A stretch of DNA of 54,787 nucleotides from Eubacterium sp. (GCA_024684035.1 JAIKXQ010000076.1:1-54787); one strand, 5' to 3'. Shown: positions 24,061 through 33,811, counted from the first letter of the stretch. Program-made: numbers and translations. Notes: generated by a model not told the origin, from the letters alone.

Positions 24061-25236
24061 ATGTACAAATTACCGGAGAAAATAGACGCTGCAAATGCAA
24101 AAACGGTGGAAGAAGAATTGATGAAGACAAGGCCGGTGGAACTGGATGCGTCTTCACTTTCGGCTGTTTCATCTTCCGGACTCCGGATGCTGTTGCGCTT
24201 TTCTGAAAGTCTTCCGGGTTCGCTTCGTTTGAATGATGTATCCGGAGAAATCTATGAAATTCTGGAAACTACCGGGTTTACGGAAATCTGGGACGTAAGG
24301 AAGAAACTCCGTCAGGTACAAATCGACGGACTACCGCTCATTGGTACGGGAAGTTGGGCGAAGGTTTATCTGCTGGATGAAGAAACAGTTATCAAAGTCT
24401 ATGATTCACCCAATAATGATCTCTATCCCGATAAGGCAAAATACGAATCAGATATTTCCAGAGAGGTCTTCAAACGGAAGATCCCTACTGCGATCAGTTA
24501 TAATCTGGTGAAATGCGGCACTTACGATGCCGGTGTTTATGAACGTATCACCGGGCCGACACTTGCTGAGGAAATGGTGAAAAATCCGCAAAAACTGGAA
24601 GAATTAATGAGGCAGTTTGCTGACATTGGCAGAAAACTTCATGCTGCCGACGCACCCAAAAATATTTTTCCGAATGTAATGGATTCGATCCGTATGCCGG
24701 GCGTGGATCAGATGATGACCGTCTGGCTTGATGAGCAGGAGGTTAAGAAATGGAATCAGCTGTATGATGTGATTCCTGTGAGGGAGACCTTGCTGCACAC
24801 GGATTTTCAGTACAGTAACGTGATGATCCAGAATGGAGAAATGATACTGATTGATGTCGGAGGCGCAGCTTATGGACATCCCATTCTGGATTTCTTTGGT
24901 ACCTATATATGGGCCTATCATCCGGAGATTATCCGGATGCCTTTCCCGGATGGGATGTGCAGGGAAGCTTTTGATACCTATGTGAAATACTATTTCGGGG
25001 ATCGACTGACGGAAGAAAACAGGCCTGTACTGTACGACCTTCTCGAGTTTACCGGCATGCTGATGGGGGCTACGATGTTTGCGCTGAAAGCTGCGGCCAG
25101 GGAAAATCATACCCCCACAGAAGAAGAGCGGAAACGTGTACACGCGATGTTCGATCCGCTTTTCCAAAGGGAGATCAGAGATCTGCGTGAAAAGTTCCTT
25201 CTCGCCGACAAGGAATTGTTTGATAAAGGATTCTGA
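24061..25236 (+). CDS. STAS domain-protein kinase-like fusion
   Basis: A 391-residue protein. Residues 1-85 form a short STAS domain with the phosphorylatable Ser38 (AVSSSGLRMLL, aligned with the Ser of RsbV/SpoIIAA). Residues 90-391 form a choline/aminoglycoside-kinase-like fold: Gly loop IGTGSWAKVY (94-103), Lys112 (VIKVYD), catalytic loop His246-Thr-Asp248 ... Asn253, and metal-binding Asp265 (LIDVGG). The kinase part resembles the TIGR02172 family of rumen and gut anaerobes. It is the first gene of the cluster, with a strong AAGGAGG site. A partner-switch role is likely; whether the kinase phosphorylates a protein or a small molecule is unknown. A second fusion is at 36555. Confidence 0.85.
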   Translation: MYKLPEKIDAANAKTVEEELMKTRPVELDASSLSAVSSSGLRMLLRFSESLPGSLRLNDVSGEIYEILETTGFTEIWDVRKKLRQVQIDGLPLIGTGSWAKVYLLDEETVIKVYDSPNNDLYPDKAKYESDISREVFKRKIPTAISYNLVKCGTYDAGVYERITGPTLAEEMVKNPQKLEELMRQFADIGRKLHAADAPKNIFPNVMDSIRMPGVDQMMTVWLDEQEVKKWNQLYDVIPVRETLLHTDFQYSNVMIQNGEMILIDVGGAAYGHPILDFFGTYIWAYHPEIIRMPFPDGMCREAFDTYVKYYFGDRLTEENRPVLYDLLEFTGMLMGATMFALKAAARENHTPTEEERKRVHAMFDPLFQREIRDLREKFLLADKELFDKGF

Positions 25237-25326
25237 AGACTGAAATGATAAGGGAAGTCCGGGGTCGTATTCCTGAAAAAGAAACGCGAGATCGTGTTTC
25301 ACAAATTAGAAGGAGAGTATGTATCA

Positions 25327-26415
25327 ATGAGCAAAAAAAGAGAGAACGGCTTAGATCTGTTGCGGGTGATTGCAGCGATCCTGGTTTGCGCCGTTCATGT
25401 ATGCAACGTCGGGCGGTCTCAGGCCGCAGAGTATACGTATTTAAATTTTGAATTTCATTTTTTCTATGTTATTTTTCATTTCGGACAGGCTGCTGTCGCG
25501 TGCTTTGTGGCGTTGTCCGGAGCATTCATAATAAAGGCCTCATCCACAAAGGATTATAAGACATTCTACAGGCGAACCTGGAAAAAAGTTGTGATTCCGA
25601 CAATAATTTTTTCGCTTTTTTATATTTTTTTCGAAGCCATTCTTTCTTGTGTAAAAAATCCGGGAGAAGGCAATCTGTTTGCTGCATTCTTGAAGGCTTT
25701 ACTTGGCAAATGTGTCATGGGAGTCATGGGTTTCCCGGCTGTTCATATGTGGTATATGTTTATGCTCATGATTTTGTATCTTCTGGCGCCCTTTGTGGTA
25801 TTGGCCAGGGAATACATGGGCGAGCAACATTTCGCGAAGGCGGCATTTGTACTCTGGATACTGGGAGCAGTCGATGCAGTATCACATCAGACAAGGGTGT
25901 CCTGGAGTCTTGGATATACCGCGGATCTGCTTGGAATTTTCATGTTGGGTTATGTATTGCATGAATGGGCGCTGAAGAGACGTGGGAATACAAAATTGGG
26001 GATTGGGCTGATAACAGGAGGATGTGCCCTGATCGCAGTAGAATATCTGATCTGGCTCATGACCAGGAATGTCGATTTGATGTCACAGCTGTTTCAACAG
26101 AGACCACATAATCCGTTTTTGTCGATGGGTGCCCTTTTGTGTATTGCCGGGTTTACCATTCTCGAAATCAAATGTAATGTCGGTACTCTTTCTCTACTTA
26201 CTCTTTGGGTATATATTGTGCATCCGGCAGTGATGGAAATTGTATTTCTTGCAGAGGGCGCGGTATTCCATATTCCTTCCACAGAAATCGGACTTACTCA
26301 ACCAGTGTTAACCGGTATAGTAAATATCTTTATCGTAACCGTTATTTCTTTTATCGTGTCATTCCTGATAGAAAAGGTTATGAATCCTGTTAATAAAAAG
26401 AAAATAAATGCATAG
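25327..26415 (+). CDS. Acyltransferase-3 family membrane protein
   Basis: A 362-residue protein with about ten hydrophobic helices. It starts GLDLLRVIAAILVCAVHVCN, the acyltransferase-3 (OafA/YrhL/NodX) signature with the early Arg and His thought to be catalytic; FVALSGAFI follows. These enzymes O-acylate sugars, peptidoglycan or lipids, carrying acyl groups across the membrane. The start at 25327 is chosen for GGAGAG upstream; eleven upstream codons lack a site. It is followed after 14 bases by an acyl-CoA-ligase-like gene, a natural source of acyl groups. The acceptor is unknown. Confidence 0.9.
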   Translation: MSKKRENGLDLLRVIAAILVCAVHVCNVGRSQAAEYTYLNFEFHFFYVIFHFGQAAVACFVALSGAFIIKASSTKDYKTFYRRTWKKVVIPTIIFSLFYIFFEAILSCVKNPGEGNLFAAFLKALLGKCVMGVMGFPAVHMWYMFMLMILYLLAPFVVLAREYMGEQHFAKAAFVLWILGAVDAVSHQTRVSWSLGYTADLLGIFMLGYVLHEWALKRRGNTKLGIGLITGGCALIAVEYLIWLMTRNVDLMSQLFQQRPHNPFLSMGALLCIAGFTILEIKCNVGTLSLLTLWVYIVHPAVMEIVFLAEGAVFHIPSTEIGLTQPVLTGIVNIFIVTVISFIVSFLIEKVMNPVNKKKINA

Positions 26416-26429
26416 AGAGGTAAATGTCA

Positions 26430-28442
26430 ATGAAGACACTTAATGCTTTGTTTAAGGAAATGTCTGAAGTTGAGAGCCGTAAGATAGCTCTTGTGGTTGG
26501 AAATGAGAAGTATTCATACTTTGATCTGGATAAAGCGGCAGATCTCTTTGCATCAGATCTGATCGATCGGGGAATTCAACCGGGAGATCACGTGGGGATC
26601 TGGTCCTTTAACAGCGCGAACTGGCTCATTGCCATGCTTGGAATCATTAGGGCCGGCGGAGTTGCTATTCTCGGGAACTACAGCATGACCTATCCGGATA
26701 TCCGGGATCTCTTTGTCATGACAGATATCCGATATCTGTGTTACGGCACATCCCTGGCCACCGTTAAGATGGAAGGCGCTGTTGAGAAGATGTGTGAGGA
26801 ATTGAAACTGACAGACGATAAAGTGGTGGATATCACAGCCGGCCATGTTTCTTTTCTGGATAGAATCGGGGAAACGCCGAAAAACAAAGCACAAATTGAT
26901 CAGATCGCGGAAAGACCGGAGGATCCAACCAGAGATGCAGTTGTTATTTTTACAACCGGTACAACATCTCTTCCCAAAGCAGTACTTCTTAACCAGAATG
27001 GTTTCATGATCAGCGCAAAAGCAATGTCGGAAACCAGAAAAGATATTTATGGTGCTAAAGCCTGTGTCGGACTTCCCTTGTTCCATGTATTTGGTCTGAA
27101 TATGATTCTGGCCTATTTTCATTTAAAAAGCACCATATACCTGGAGGAGAAAGTCAGTGCGGAACGGATGATTGAGACGACGGCAAAACATGGAATCACA
27201 GATCTTGTTACGGTAGCTTCTGTTTACCTTCAAATTATCAAGCATCCGGATTTTTTGAGAATTGCGGGTCTGGTTCATGTATTGACTACGGCCGGAGGAC
27301 TTCTTACACCGGTGCAGTATATGAAACTGGAAACCTCGTTTACGGATGCAAAGCTGTTTAATGAATATGGACAGACAGAGATGCACGGTCTCATCTCACT
27401 TTCTCCTACGGATACACCGATTGAAAAGAGAGCACATTCTCTTGGAAAAGCTTATCCGGGAGAGGAGATCAGGATTTACGACGAGAAGCAGAAGTGTTTC
27501 GTAGAGACTGGTGAGATCGGCGAGATTATCGTCAAGGATGACTCGCAGCTCAACAGCTATTACAAGCTGCCACCGGAGAAACAGGCTGTGGATGCCGATG
27601 GTTGGCTGCATACCGGTGATCTTGGTTTCCTCGATGAAGATGGCTTCCTTCACATGGCGGGCAGAATCAAAGATATTATTATTAAGAACGGGGAGAATAT
27701 TTCTCCGGTAGATGTGGAGACCGCAGTGACACAGATTGACGGCGTCTCTGAAGTGAAGGTATTTGGGGCACCGCATCCGATTTTTGGCGAGAGCGTGGAA
27801 TGCTGTATCACGCTGCATGATGGAATTGATTTCGACGAAGAAACCGTGAAGAAATCCTTGAAGAAGACGCTTACTCCGGCGAAGATTCCTTCCCATTTCT
27901 TTGTATTCCCCGAGTTCCCGCTCGCACCCAGCGGAAAGCTTGATCAGCGTGGTCTGAAACTGCTGATGCTGCGTAAACTCAGAGTGGAAGTTGTCAAAGA
28001 TGAGCTTGAGAAGGGAATTGTGGTTGCGGATCTCACAGTCAAGAATACTTCGTACAACATTATGCCGGTTACATCCATGGTAAAGGAACTGGCATATTCT
28101 ATGGGCTATGGAAGCAGAAGAGTAAGAGAAATCGTCCATGCTGTTGAGGAGATGCTCATGGAACGTATCATTAACGCGTATGAGGAAGTCGGAGACATCC
28201 GCATACGGATTATTTTCTGCCAGGAATGGATGCGCGTGGAATTCTCGGATAGCGGAAATGAATATTATATCGAGAAGAACAAGGATACCAGCGCCAGTGC
28301 AAAAATCATCCTGAAGGTTGTCGACAACTTTGCGACGATGCGCAGTGAGAAGAGGGGCGTTTACTACTGTATGGACTTCCTGTATGAGGATGATTTCTCA
28401 ATCAAAGATTTCATTATCAGTCATGACAGGGAAGTGAAATAA
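26430..28442 (+). CDS. Acyl-adenylate/CoA ligase fused to a degenerate RsbW-like HATPase domain
   Basis: A 670-residue fusion. Residues 1-515 are an ANL-family ligase: P-loop TTGTTSLPK (175-183), NEYGQTE (311-317), the hinge Asp397 region TGDLGFLDEDG and the catalytic Lys503 (PSGKLDQ). It should activate a carboxylic acid as acyl-AMP and probably acyl-CoA. Residues ~530-650 look like a GHKL/RsbW anti-sigma-type domain (VEEMLMERIINAYEEV, then VEFSDSGNEYY). The Mg-binding Asn of the N-box is replaced by Glu578 and the GLGIY box by SASAKIIL, so ATP binding is doubtful. The start at 26430 has GAGAGG 9 bases upstream. It is followed by a STAS gene, the usual partner of such domains. Confidence 0.85.
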   Translation: MKTLNALFKEMSEVESRKIALVVGNEKYSYFDLDKAADLFASDLIDRGIQPGDHVGIWSFNSANWLIAMLGIIRAGGVAILGNYSMTYPDIRDLFVMTDIRYLCYGTSLATVKMEGAVEKMCEELKLTDDKVVDITAGHVSFLDRIGETPKNKAQIDQIAERPEDPTRDAVVIFTTGTTSLPKAVLLNQNGFMISAKAMSETRKDIYGAKACVGLPLFHVFGLNMILAYFHLKSTIYLEEKVSAERMIETTAKHGITDLVTVASVYLQIIKHPDFLRIAGLVHVLTTAGGLLTPVQYMKLETSFTDAKLFNEYGQTEMHGLISLSPTDTPIEKRAHSLGKAYPGEEIRIYDEKQKCFVETGEIGEIIVKDDSQLNSYYKLPPEKQAVDADGWLHTGDLGFLDEDGFLHMAGRIKDIIIKNGENISPVDVETAVTQIDGVSEVKVFGAPHPIFGESVECCITLHDGIDFDEETVKKSLKKTLTPAKIPSHFFVFPEFPLAPSGKLDQRGLKLLMLRKLRVEVVKDELEKGIVVADLTVKNTSYNIMPVTSMVKELAYSMGYGSRRVREIVHAVEEMLMERIINAYEEVGDIRIRIIFCQEWMRVEFSDSGNEYYIEKNKDTSASAKIILKVVDNFATMRSEKRGVYYCMDFLYEDDFSIKDFIISHDREVK

Positions 28443-28498
28443 AGAAGCAGGGAAACTGATGATTATTTAACTTTACAGATTTACAGAGGAGAAAAACT

Positions 28499-28798
28499 AT
28501 GCTGGATATCAACATGAATGAGAATGGCAAGGAACTTACCGTTGAACTGAAAGGCGAGCTGAATGTGGGTACTTCTCCGGAACTTGAGCAGGCGCTGAAG
28601 GGGAAACTGGAGGAGGTTGACAAACTGATTTTTGATCTTTCCGGTTTGGAGTACATCTCCAGTGCCGGTCTCCGTGTGCTTCTCTTTTCTCATCAGACTG
28701 TGAGCAAAAACGGGACAATGATTATCAGGAATCTGACAGATGAAGTAAAGGATATTTTTGAAGTGACCGGTTTTTCAGATGCTATGAATATCGAGTAA
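28499..28798 (+). CDS. STAS-domain anti-sigma-factor antagonist (RsbV/SpoIIAA type)
   Basis: A 99-residue single STAS domain. The conserved Ser55 in YISSAGLRVLL is the site phosphorylated by RsbW/SpoIIAB-type kinases in this family; when dephosphorylated, the protein binds the HATPase partner. The ribosome binding site is GAGGAG. It lies directly behind the ligase-HATPase fusion and ahead of the acyltransferase array. Likely partners are the two HATPase domains and the SpoIIE-type phosphatase encoded in the same run. Confidence 0.93.
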   Translation: MLDINMNENGKELTVELKGELNVGTSPELEQALKGKLEEVDKLIFDLSGLEYISSAGLRVLLFSHQTVSKNGTMIIRNLTDEVKDIFEVTGFSDAMNIE

Positions 28799-28813
28799 GA
28801 AGAGGGAATGATT

Positions 28814-30028
28814 ATGACGGTGAACGGCAGGGAAGTTATCTATAACGGCGGACCCTTCCAGTCATACTGGTGGGCGGATGAACACGAACCGGTTCATCCT
28901 GCCATCAGCGTGAAGCTTTCCGATGAAGTGGACGAGAAGGCACTCTCTCTTGCCTGGGACGGTGTGAAGAAGGTGTATCCTCTGGCAGATCTCGTGCCCG
29001 ATGATTATGATGAAGAGATTCTTTTCTTTGAAAGTGGTGAGAGATCAGTTCCACAGGAAAGTAAAGAACACCTGCTTCCGGCCGGAAAAGGGGCAGCCGG
29101 CCGCGGTCTTGTTCTGTCCTGGCAGACGAATTCTATAACTCTGGGGGCTTACCGTTCCCTGACAGACGAGACAGGTCTGATGCGGATTTTTTCGGATCTG
29201 ATGAAACTGTACTCTACCTTCCGGAATCGTGGATCGAAAGACATATTCCCGACTATTGCGGAAAAACCTCTGTCAGAGATTTTTGTACAAAGTACAATGC
29301 TGGTGCCGGAAGACTATGAGCCTCAAAAGATTGCATTGCATCCGGATCTGAGGGAGTTATTTACGGATCCGGAAGCTGTGAATGAAGATGGGAAGATTGT
29401 CACCGGACGGTTGTTGATGTCTGCGGCAACTTTTGATGGCATTTGTACAAGTACAGGAGCCAGTCCGGAGGAACTGCTTGCCTGCCTGTTGGCAAAAACA
29501 ATCTACTTTATGCATCCGGAGGAAAAAAGACAGCTTTGCTTCGGAATTATGACGGATTTCCGGAAAGTCTTTGGAGTGCAGGAGACCGTCGCACCCTGTT
29601 CAAAACCTATGCCGCTTCTTTTATCCCGGGAGGATGTGGACGCGTCAATGGAGACGGCGCTTAAAAAGATCTCGGAGATTCGCAATAATCAGAAAACAGA
29701 GGCATACATTAAATCTCATGTGGCTATGGAAAATACCTATGCTGTGCTCAATCTGAGAAACGTATGTACCTGGATCAACTTTACCGGCAGTTTGGATGTC
29801 GGAGATGCACCCTGCGGGATAACAGACGTTTCCATGACGGAGTATTCGGCTAATTCGGTTTTCCTTATTCGTGAAGGTGAGCGGATCTATCTGTGTATGC
29901 AGTACGGACTGGTGACAGGTAAGTATCTTCAGGCCGCTTCCGGAGTATTTGAACAAGCGGGAGTTCACGTGATAGATATCTCTGACCCGTACACACTTTG
30001 TGCTGAAACGGCGATGCCGGTCTTGTGA
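28814..30028 (+). CDS. Acyltransferase array member 1, catalytic His lost
   Basis: A 404-residue paralogue of the next five genes. Where the others have HxxxDGGG, this one reads Arg114-Ser-Leu-Thr-Asp118-Glu-Thr, so the general-base His and the Gly pair are gone while the Asp remains. The GANPSAM motif of its paralogues is also altered, to GASPEEL. The overall fold signals are kept (AWDGVKKVYPLADLVP, FTGSLDVGDAP). It is therefore likely a non-catalytic subunit, scaffold or binding protein, not a pseudogene, since the frame is intact. The start at 28814 has GAGGG 7 bases upstream. The gap to the next gene is 15 bases. Confidence 0.75.
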   Translation: MTVNGREVIYNGGPFQSYWWADEHEPVHPAISVKLSDEVDEKALSLAWDGVKKVYPLADLVPDDYDEEILFFESGERSVPQESKEHLLPAGKGAAGRGLVLSWQTNSITLGAYRSLTDETGLMRIFSDLMKLYSTFRNRGSKDIFPTIAEKPLSEIFVQSTMLVPEDYEPQKIALHPDLRELFTDPEAVNEDGKIVTGRLLMSAATFDGICTSTGASPEELLACLLAKTIYFMHPEEKRQLCFGIMTDFRKVFGVQETVAPCSKPMPLLLSREDVDASMETALKKISEIRNNQKTEAYIKSHVAMENTYAVLNLRNVCTWINFTGSLDVGDAPCGITDVSMTEYSANSVFLIREGERIYLCMQYGLVTGKYLQAASGVFEQAGVHVIDISDPYTLCAETAMPVL

Positions 30029-30043
30029 CAGGGGGATATGGAC

Positions 30044-31258
30044 ATGAGCAAAACAGAAGTATTCAACGGGGGCTTGCTTTCACCCTTCTGGTGGCATGAT
30101 CAGGAGACCCCCTACCACAATAAATTCATGGTTCGACTGGACCACAGGATCGATCCGTCGATCCTGGCAAGAGCCTGGGACAGAACCAAGAAAGTATATC
30201 CCCTGATCGACTGGATCCCGGAGAGAAGAGAAGGTGAGCTGGTATTTTACCGGGATGATAATGCAAATGATCCTCTGGAGAGTAAAGTTCCCGTCACTCC
30301 CGGAACTGTGAGTACCGCGTTCCGCCCGTTTTCGCTTACGTATTTTGAAGATACAGTGACCATGAATGCCTATCACTGTATTGTGGACGGCGGCGGAATC
30401 AATATGATCTTTTCTACCCTGCTGTATTTCTATTTTGAAGAATATACAGGTCAGTCGGAGGAAGATCCGCCGGTGATCACCAGAGAAGGGCGGCAGCCGG
30501 AGGCGTATTTTATTCCTCTTTCCTCCGTGAATGTGGGGGATTTCGAACAACAGCCTTTCGTCTCATATAAGAGACGTAAGGGGATGTTCATTGATCTGAA
30601 TATGTGTCCGGATGAGGATGGAAATATCAGCATTGCCCGCATTAAGGCGCCGGTGGATCAGTTTATCCAAAAGAGCAGAGAGATAGGAGCGAATCCTTCT
30701 GCGATGCTGGCGATACTCATGGGCAGAACCGCTTATACGCTGCATCCTGACAAAAAAGGTGATTTGGCATTTGTGTTGACTATGAGCGCACGGAACGCCT
30801 TCCATATTCCGGAATCCATAGCCAACTGCTCCGCAAATCTGCTGATTCCGGTCAACTACGATGAGATCATGAATGACGAAGTAAAGAAAGCAGCAGAGAG
30901 AATCCGTTCTGTGATTGATTATCAGAGACAGGTGGATTACCTTAAGACCCTGACGAAATTTTACGATACATATGACTGGATACAGGCGAAGAGGTATGCG
31001 TTTCTGACTTATATCGGTAAGCTGGATATCGGAAAAAACACAGAGCATATTCTTGGTTTTGAGATGACGGATGATGCAACGGACAGTATTTATATGATGG
31101 AACTGAACGGGGAATTCGTCATATCTTTCCAGTGCGGAAAGGTGACAGAGAAGTATATGAAGGCTGCCATGAGAATTCTGGAAGAATTCGGTATCCCTGT
31201 GGAGATCGAAACGGCGCCCCGTATCATCATGAAGGATGTTTCTGAGCCGGTTGTTTGA
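30044..31258 (+). CDS. Acyltransferase array member 2 (HxxxDGGG)
   Basis: A 404-residue protein of the condensation / alcohol-acyltransferase superfamily. The active-site signature His111-Cys-Ile-Val-Asp115-Gly-Gly-Gly is intact. Conserved array motifs are AWDRTKKVYPLIDWIP, PVTPGT, GANPSAML and LTYIGKLDIGKN. It has no signal peptide and no carrier domain. The expected chemistry is acyl transfer from a thioester to an alcohol or amine; the donor could be made by the ligase upstream. The start at 30044 has AGGGGG 8 bases upstream. It belongs to the short class (active His at 111). Confidence 0.8.
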   Translation: MSKTEVFNGGLLSPFWWHDQETPYHNKFMVRLDHRIDPSILARAWDRTKKVYPLIDWIPERREGELVFYRDDNANDPLESKVPVTPGTVSTAFRPFSLTYFEDTVTMNAYHCIVDGGGINMIFSTLLYFYFEEYTGQSEEDPPVITREGRQPEAYFIPLSSVNVGDFEQQPFVSYKRRKGMFIDLNMCPDEDGNISIARIKAPVDQFIQKSREIGANPSAMLAILMGRTAYTLHPDKKGDLAFVLTMSARNAFHIPESIANCSANLLIPVNYDEIMNDEVKKAAERIRSVIDYQRQVDYLKTLTKFYDTYDWIQAKRYAFLTYIGKLDIGKNTEHILGFEMTDDATDSIYMMELNGEFVISFQCGKVTEKYMKAAMRILEEFGIPVEIETAPRIIMKDVSEPVV

Positions 31259-31279
31259 AGTAAAGGATGGTACCCTGGT

Positions 31280-32506
31280 ATGAGTAAAGAACTGTATCTG
31301 AAATACGGCCCAAGAAATCTTTTTTGGCTGATGGATCATTTCAATGATATTCACATCCGCTTTTCCGCAGAACTGGAACATAAGATTGACGGAGCAAGGA
31401 TGGAAATCGCCTGGCAGAAGACCATAGAGGTTTATCCTGTGATCGGCTGTGTCATCGAGATGAAAGGAAAAGAACTGTTCTTCTATAAAGCGGACGGAAA
31501 GAACCCGGCGATCCGTAGTCAGGCTCCCATGAATCCGGGAAGCAGCGAAGTCTCCGGTTGTGTGATCACAGCCACATATTTTGGCAATAGAATCTCTGTC
31601 AGCGCGTACCATACCATGGTAGACGGAGGTGGGCTCTGCGAGATTTTCAAGACTCTTTTGTATTTTTATCTGTCCGGGTACACAGGGATATGTGATGCGC
31701 CTTCCTCTGTGCAGACAGAAATGGGAAGAGAACCGGAAGCCTATTATCACACGCTCCTCACGGAACAAATGGGAGATTTTACCCCTGTGCCGCTGCATTA
31801 TATGCCTTTCCTGAGGGATTATGCGGAAGATACGGAAATGGAGCCGGACGAAAAGGAGAATCGCTTCTTTTCCGCGATTCATTTTCCGGTGGACGCTTTT
31901 CTCTCCAAATGCAAAGAAAAGGGCGCAAATCCAACGGCGATGCTTGGGCTTTTGCTGTCACGGGCGTTTTATTCCCTGCATCCGGAAGAGAAGGAGGATC
32001 TTTTCTTTGAGATCACAACCAGTGCAAGAAAAATTTTTCATTCAGAGGGGTGCATCTCCAACTGCGTGTCCAATGTAATTGCCGGTGTGGCCAGGGAAGA
32101 TGCTATGAAAGAGGATGCAGCAGGTTTTGTCCGTAAATTCCGCGAAGAGATGAATCTGCAGAGAAGCGACGAATATGTGAAAACCATGAGATTGTTCGAG
32201 GGAACCTATGGACACAATTATGTGAACAAGCAGATTACACTCACTTATATTGGAAGCGTGGATGTGGGAAAGAATACGGAACATCTCAGGAAATTTGAGA
32301 TGGAGACGAACGCGACCCAGCTGGTGATTCTTGCTCAGGTGAAGGATGAGTTTACCCTGATGCTGCTGCTCGGAAAGGCCACACAAAAGTATCTCGACAG
32401 GATCTGTGAGTTGCTTCGGGAAGAGGAAATTGACGCAGAAGTAATAACGGAAGCCAGGCCGATCATCAAGGATTCGGATCATATTGTGTTGCAGGAGGAG
32501 AATTAA
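31280..32506 (+). CDS. Acyltransferase array member 3 (HxxxDGGG)
   Basis: A 408-residue paralogue of member 2. The signature is His111-Thr-Met-Val-Asp115-Gly-Gly-Gly. It has the same structural motifs (VYPVIG, GANPTAML, LTYIGSVDVGKN). It is of the short class. Its N-terminus lacks the AW-RTK motif in exact form (AWQKTIEVYP), so it may have a different donor or acceptor. Its stop is immediately followed by the start of member 4 (no gap), suggesting translational coupling. Confidence 0.8.
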   Translation: MSKELYLKYGPRNLFWLMDHFNDIHIRFSAELEHKIDGARMEIAWQKTIEVYPVIGCVIEMKGKELFFYKADGKNPAIRSQAPMNPGSSEVSGCVITATYFGNRISVSAYHTMVDGGGLCEIFKTLLYFYLSGYTGICDAPSSVQTEMGREPEAYYHTLLTEQMGDFTPVPLHYMPFLRDYAEDTEMEPDEKENRFFSAIHFPVDAFLSKCKEKGANPTAMLGLLLSRAFYSLHPEEKEDLFFEITTSARKIFHSEGCISNCVSNVIAGVAREDAMKEDAAGFVRKFREEMNLQRSDEYVKTMRLFEGTYGHNYVNKQITLTYIGSVDVGKNTEHLRKFEMETNATQLVILAQVKDEFTLMLLLGKATQKYLDRICELLREEEIDAEVITEARPIIKDSDHIVLQEEN

Positions 32507-33787
32507 ATGGTTGATAAAAGCAGAGTGCTCTATGATCTGGGACTGGTGTATGAGAGCCGGATCAGCCAGGATCTGAATAATCCGATTCATCTACGAAATA
32601 CAGTAGTTCTTGATCATGAAGTGGATGGTGAACTCCTGAAAAAGGCCTGGGAGAGAACAAAGAGAGTCTATCCCATCATCGATGCTGTTTTGGGATACGA
32701 CCAGGAAGATACCGGTGTTTATTTGAATCCGAAGACAAGGGATCTTTACAAAAATGATCACATTTATCTTCTGAAAGCATCCGGAGGAACGAACGAACCG
32801 GTAAAAACCAGGATTCCAATTACACCGGGCACAGAGGTTGTTGGAAATCGTCTGATTGCCATCAGTTATTATGAAAACCGGATATCAATTAATTTTTATC
32901 ACAGACTTGTAGACGGCGGCGGTATGAATATGGTTTTCAACACGCTTCTGTATGCCTACCTGGCACTATTTACCGGTCATGAAGATGAGAAGCCGGTTGT
33001 TGAACTGACGGAAGGAAGAAAACCGGAGGAATACTATGTGGGCGATTCTCCGGAGCTGGTCTTCTCAAAGGATTACAAGCCGGTGCCGCTGTATACACTC
33101 CCCAGAAACTGTAAGGGCCTGACGGATCCGGAGATGAGAAATGAGGATGGAGACGTTCTTGCGGGGAATATGGCAATCTCACTGCCGGACTTTTTGAAAT
33201 ACTGCAAGGAAAACGGAGCCAATCCCTCTGCCATGATCTGTACTTTGCTGGCAAAAGTATCCTACGCTCTGAATCCTGAGATTTGTGACGACATAGTCTT
33301 CGGTCTGTCCGTGGCTGCGAAAAAGCATCTTGGAATTCAAAATTCCATCGCCAATGCGGTGGGAGTCGCCATTGCCTATACCTCCAGGAATGCATTGGAA
33401 AACACGTCCATCGGCGAGGTGGCAAGAAAAATCCGCAGCGATGTCGATACACAACGGACAGCAGATTATTACATTACATCCTATCGTCTGTTTCAGAGTT
33501 ACAGTCAGGCTTTTAACTTTAGAGCCAGAACAGTTACCTACGTGGGCGCGATCGATGTGGGAGACAATAACAAACATCTGATCGATTTGTATACGGAATC
33601 GAACGGAGATGACAATCTGTTTCTTTTCCAGCTGGGGGATCGCTTTATGATGTCTCTCACCTATGGAATGGCAACCTGTAAATACCTTCATGAATTTTTG
33701 CGGATCTTCTGGGAACTGGGAATCCGGGCGGAGATCACTCATGAAGCCTATGCAATAGATAAGGATGCTTCGGAGCCGGTTCTGTAA
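32507..33787 (+). CDS. Acyltransferase array member 4 (HxxxDGGG)
   Basis: A 426-residue paralogue. The signature is His132-Arg-Leu-Val-Asp136-Gly-Gly-Gly. It belongs to the long class, with an insertion of about 20 residues (around 70-92, containing YLNPKTRDLYKNDH) before the conserved PITPGTE. AWERTKRVYPIIDAV, GANPSAMI and VTYVGAIDVGDN are present. The ribosome binding site GGAGGAG overlaps the end of member 3. Confidence 0.8.
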   Translation: MVDKSRVLYDLGLVYESRISQDLNNPIHLRNTVVLDHEVDGELLKKAWERTKRVYPIIDAVLGYDQEDTGVYLNPKTRDLYKNDHIYLLKASGGTNEPVKTRIPITPGTEVVGNRLIAISYYENRISINFYHRLVDGGGMNMVFNTLLYAYLALFTGHEDEKPVVELTEGRKPEEYYVGDSPELVFSKDYKPVPLYTLPRNCKGLTDPEMRNEDGDVLAGNMAISLPDFLKYCKENGANPSAMICTLLAKVSYALNPEICDDIVFGLSVAAKKHLGIQNSIANAVGVAIAYTSRNALENTSIGEVARKIRSDVDTQRTADYYITSYRLFQSYSQAFNFRARTVTYVGAIDVGDNNKHLIDLYTESNGDDNLFLFQLGDRFMMSLTYGMATCKYLHEFLRIFWELGIRAEITHEAYAIDKDASEPVL

Positions 33788-33811
33788 CGGAGAGAAAGGG
33801 ATAATGTGCAT

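Noticed and set aside
28814-30028. Array member 1 as a pseudogene
   Set aside because: It has no stop, frameshift or truncation, keeps fold motifs and a good ribosome binding site; only the active-site residues differ.
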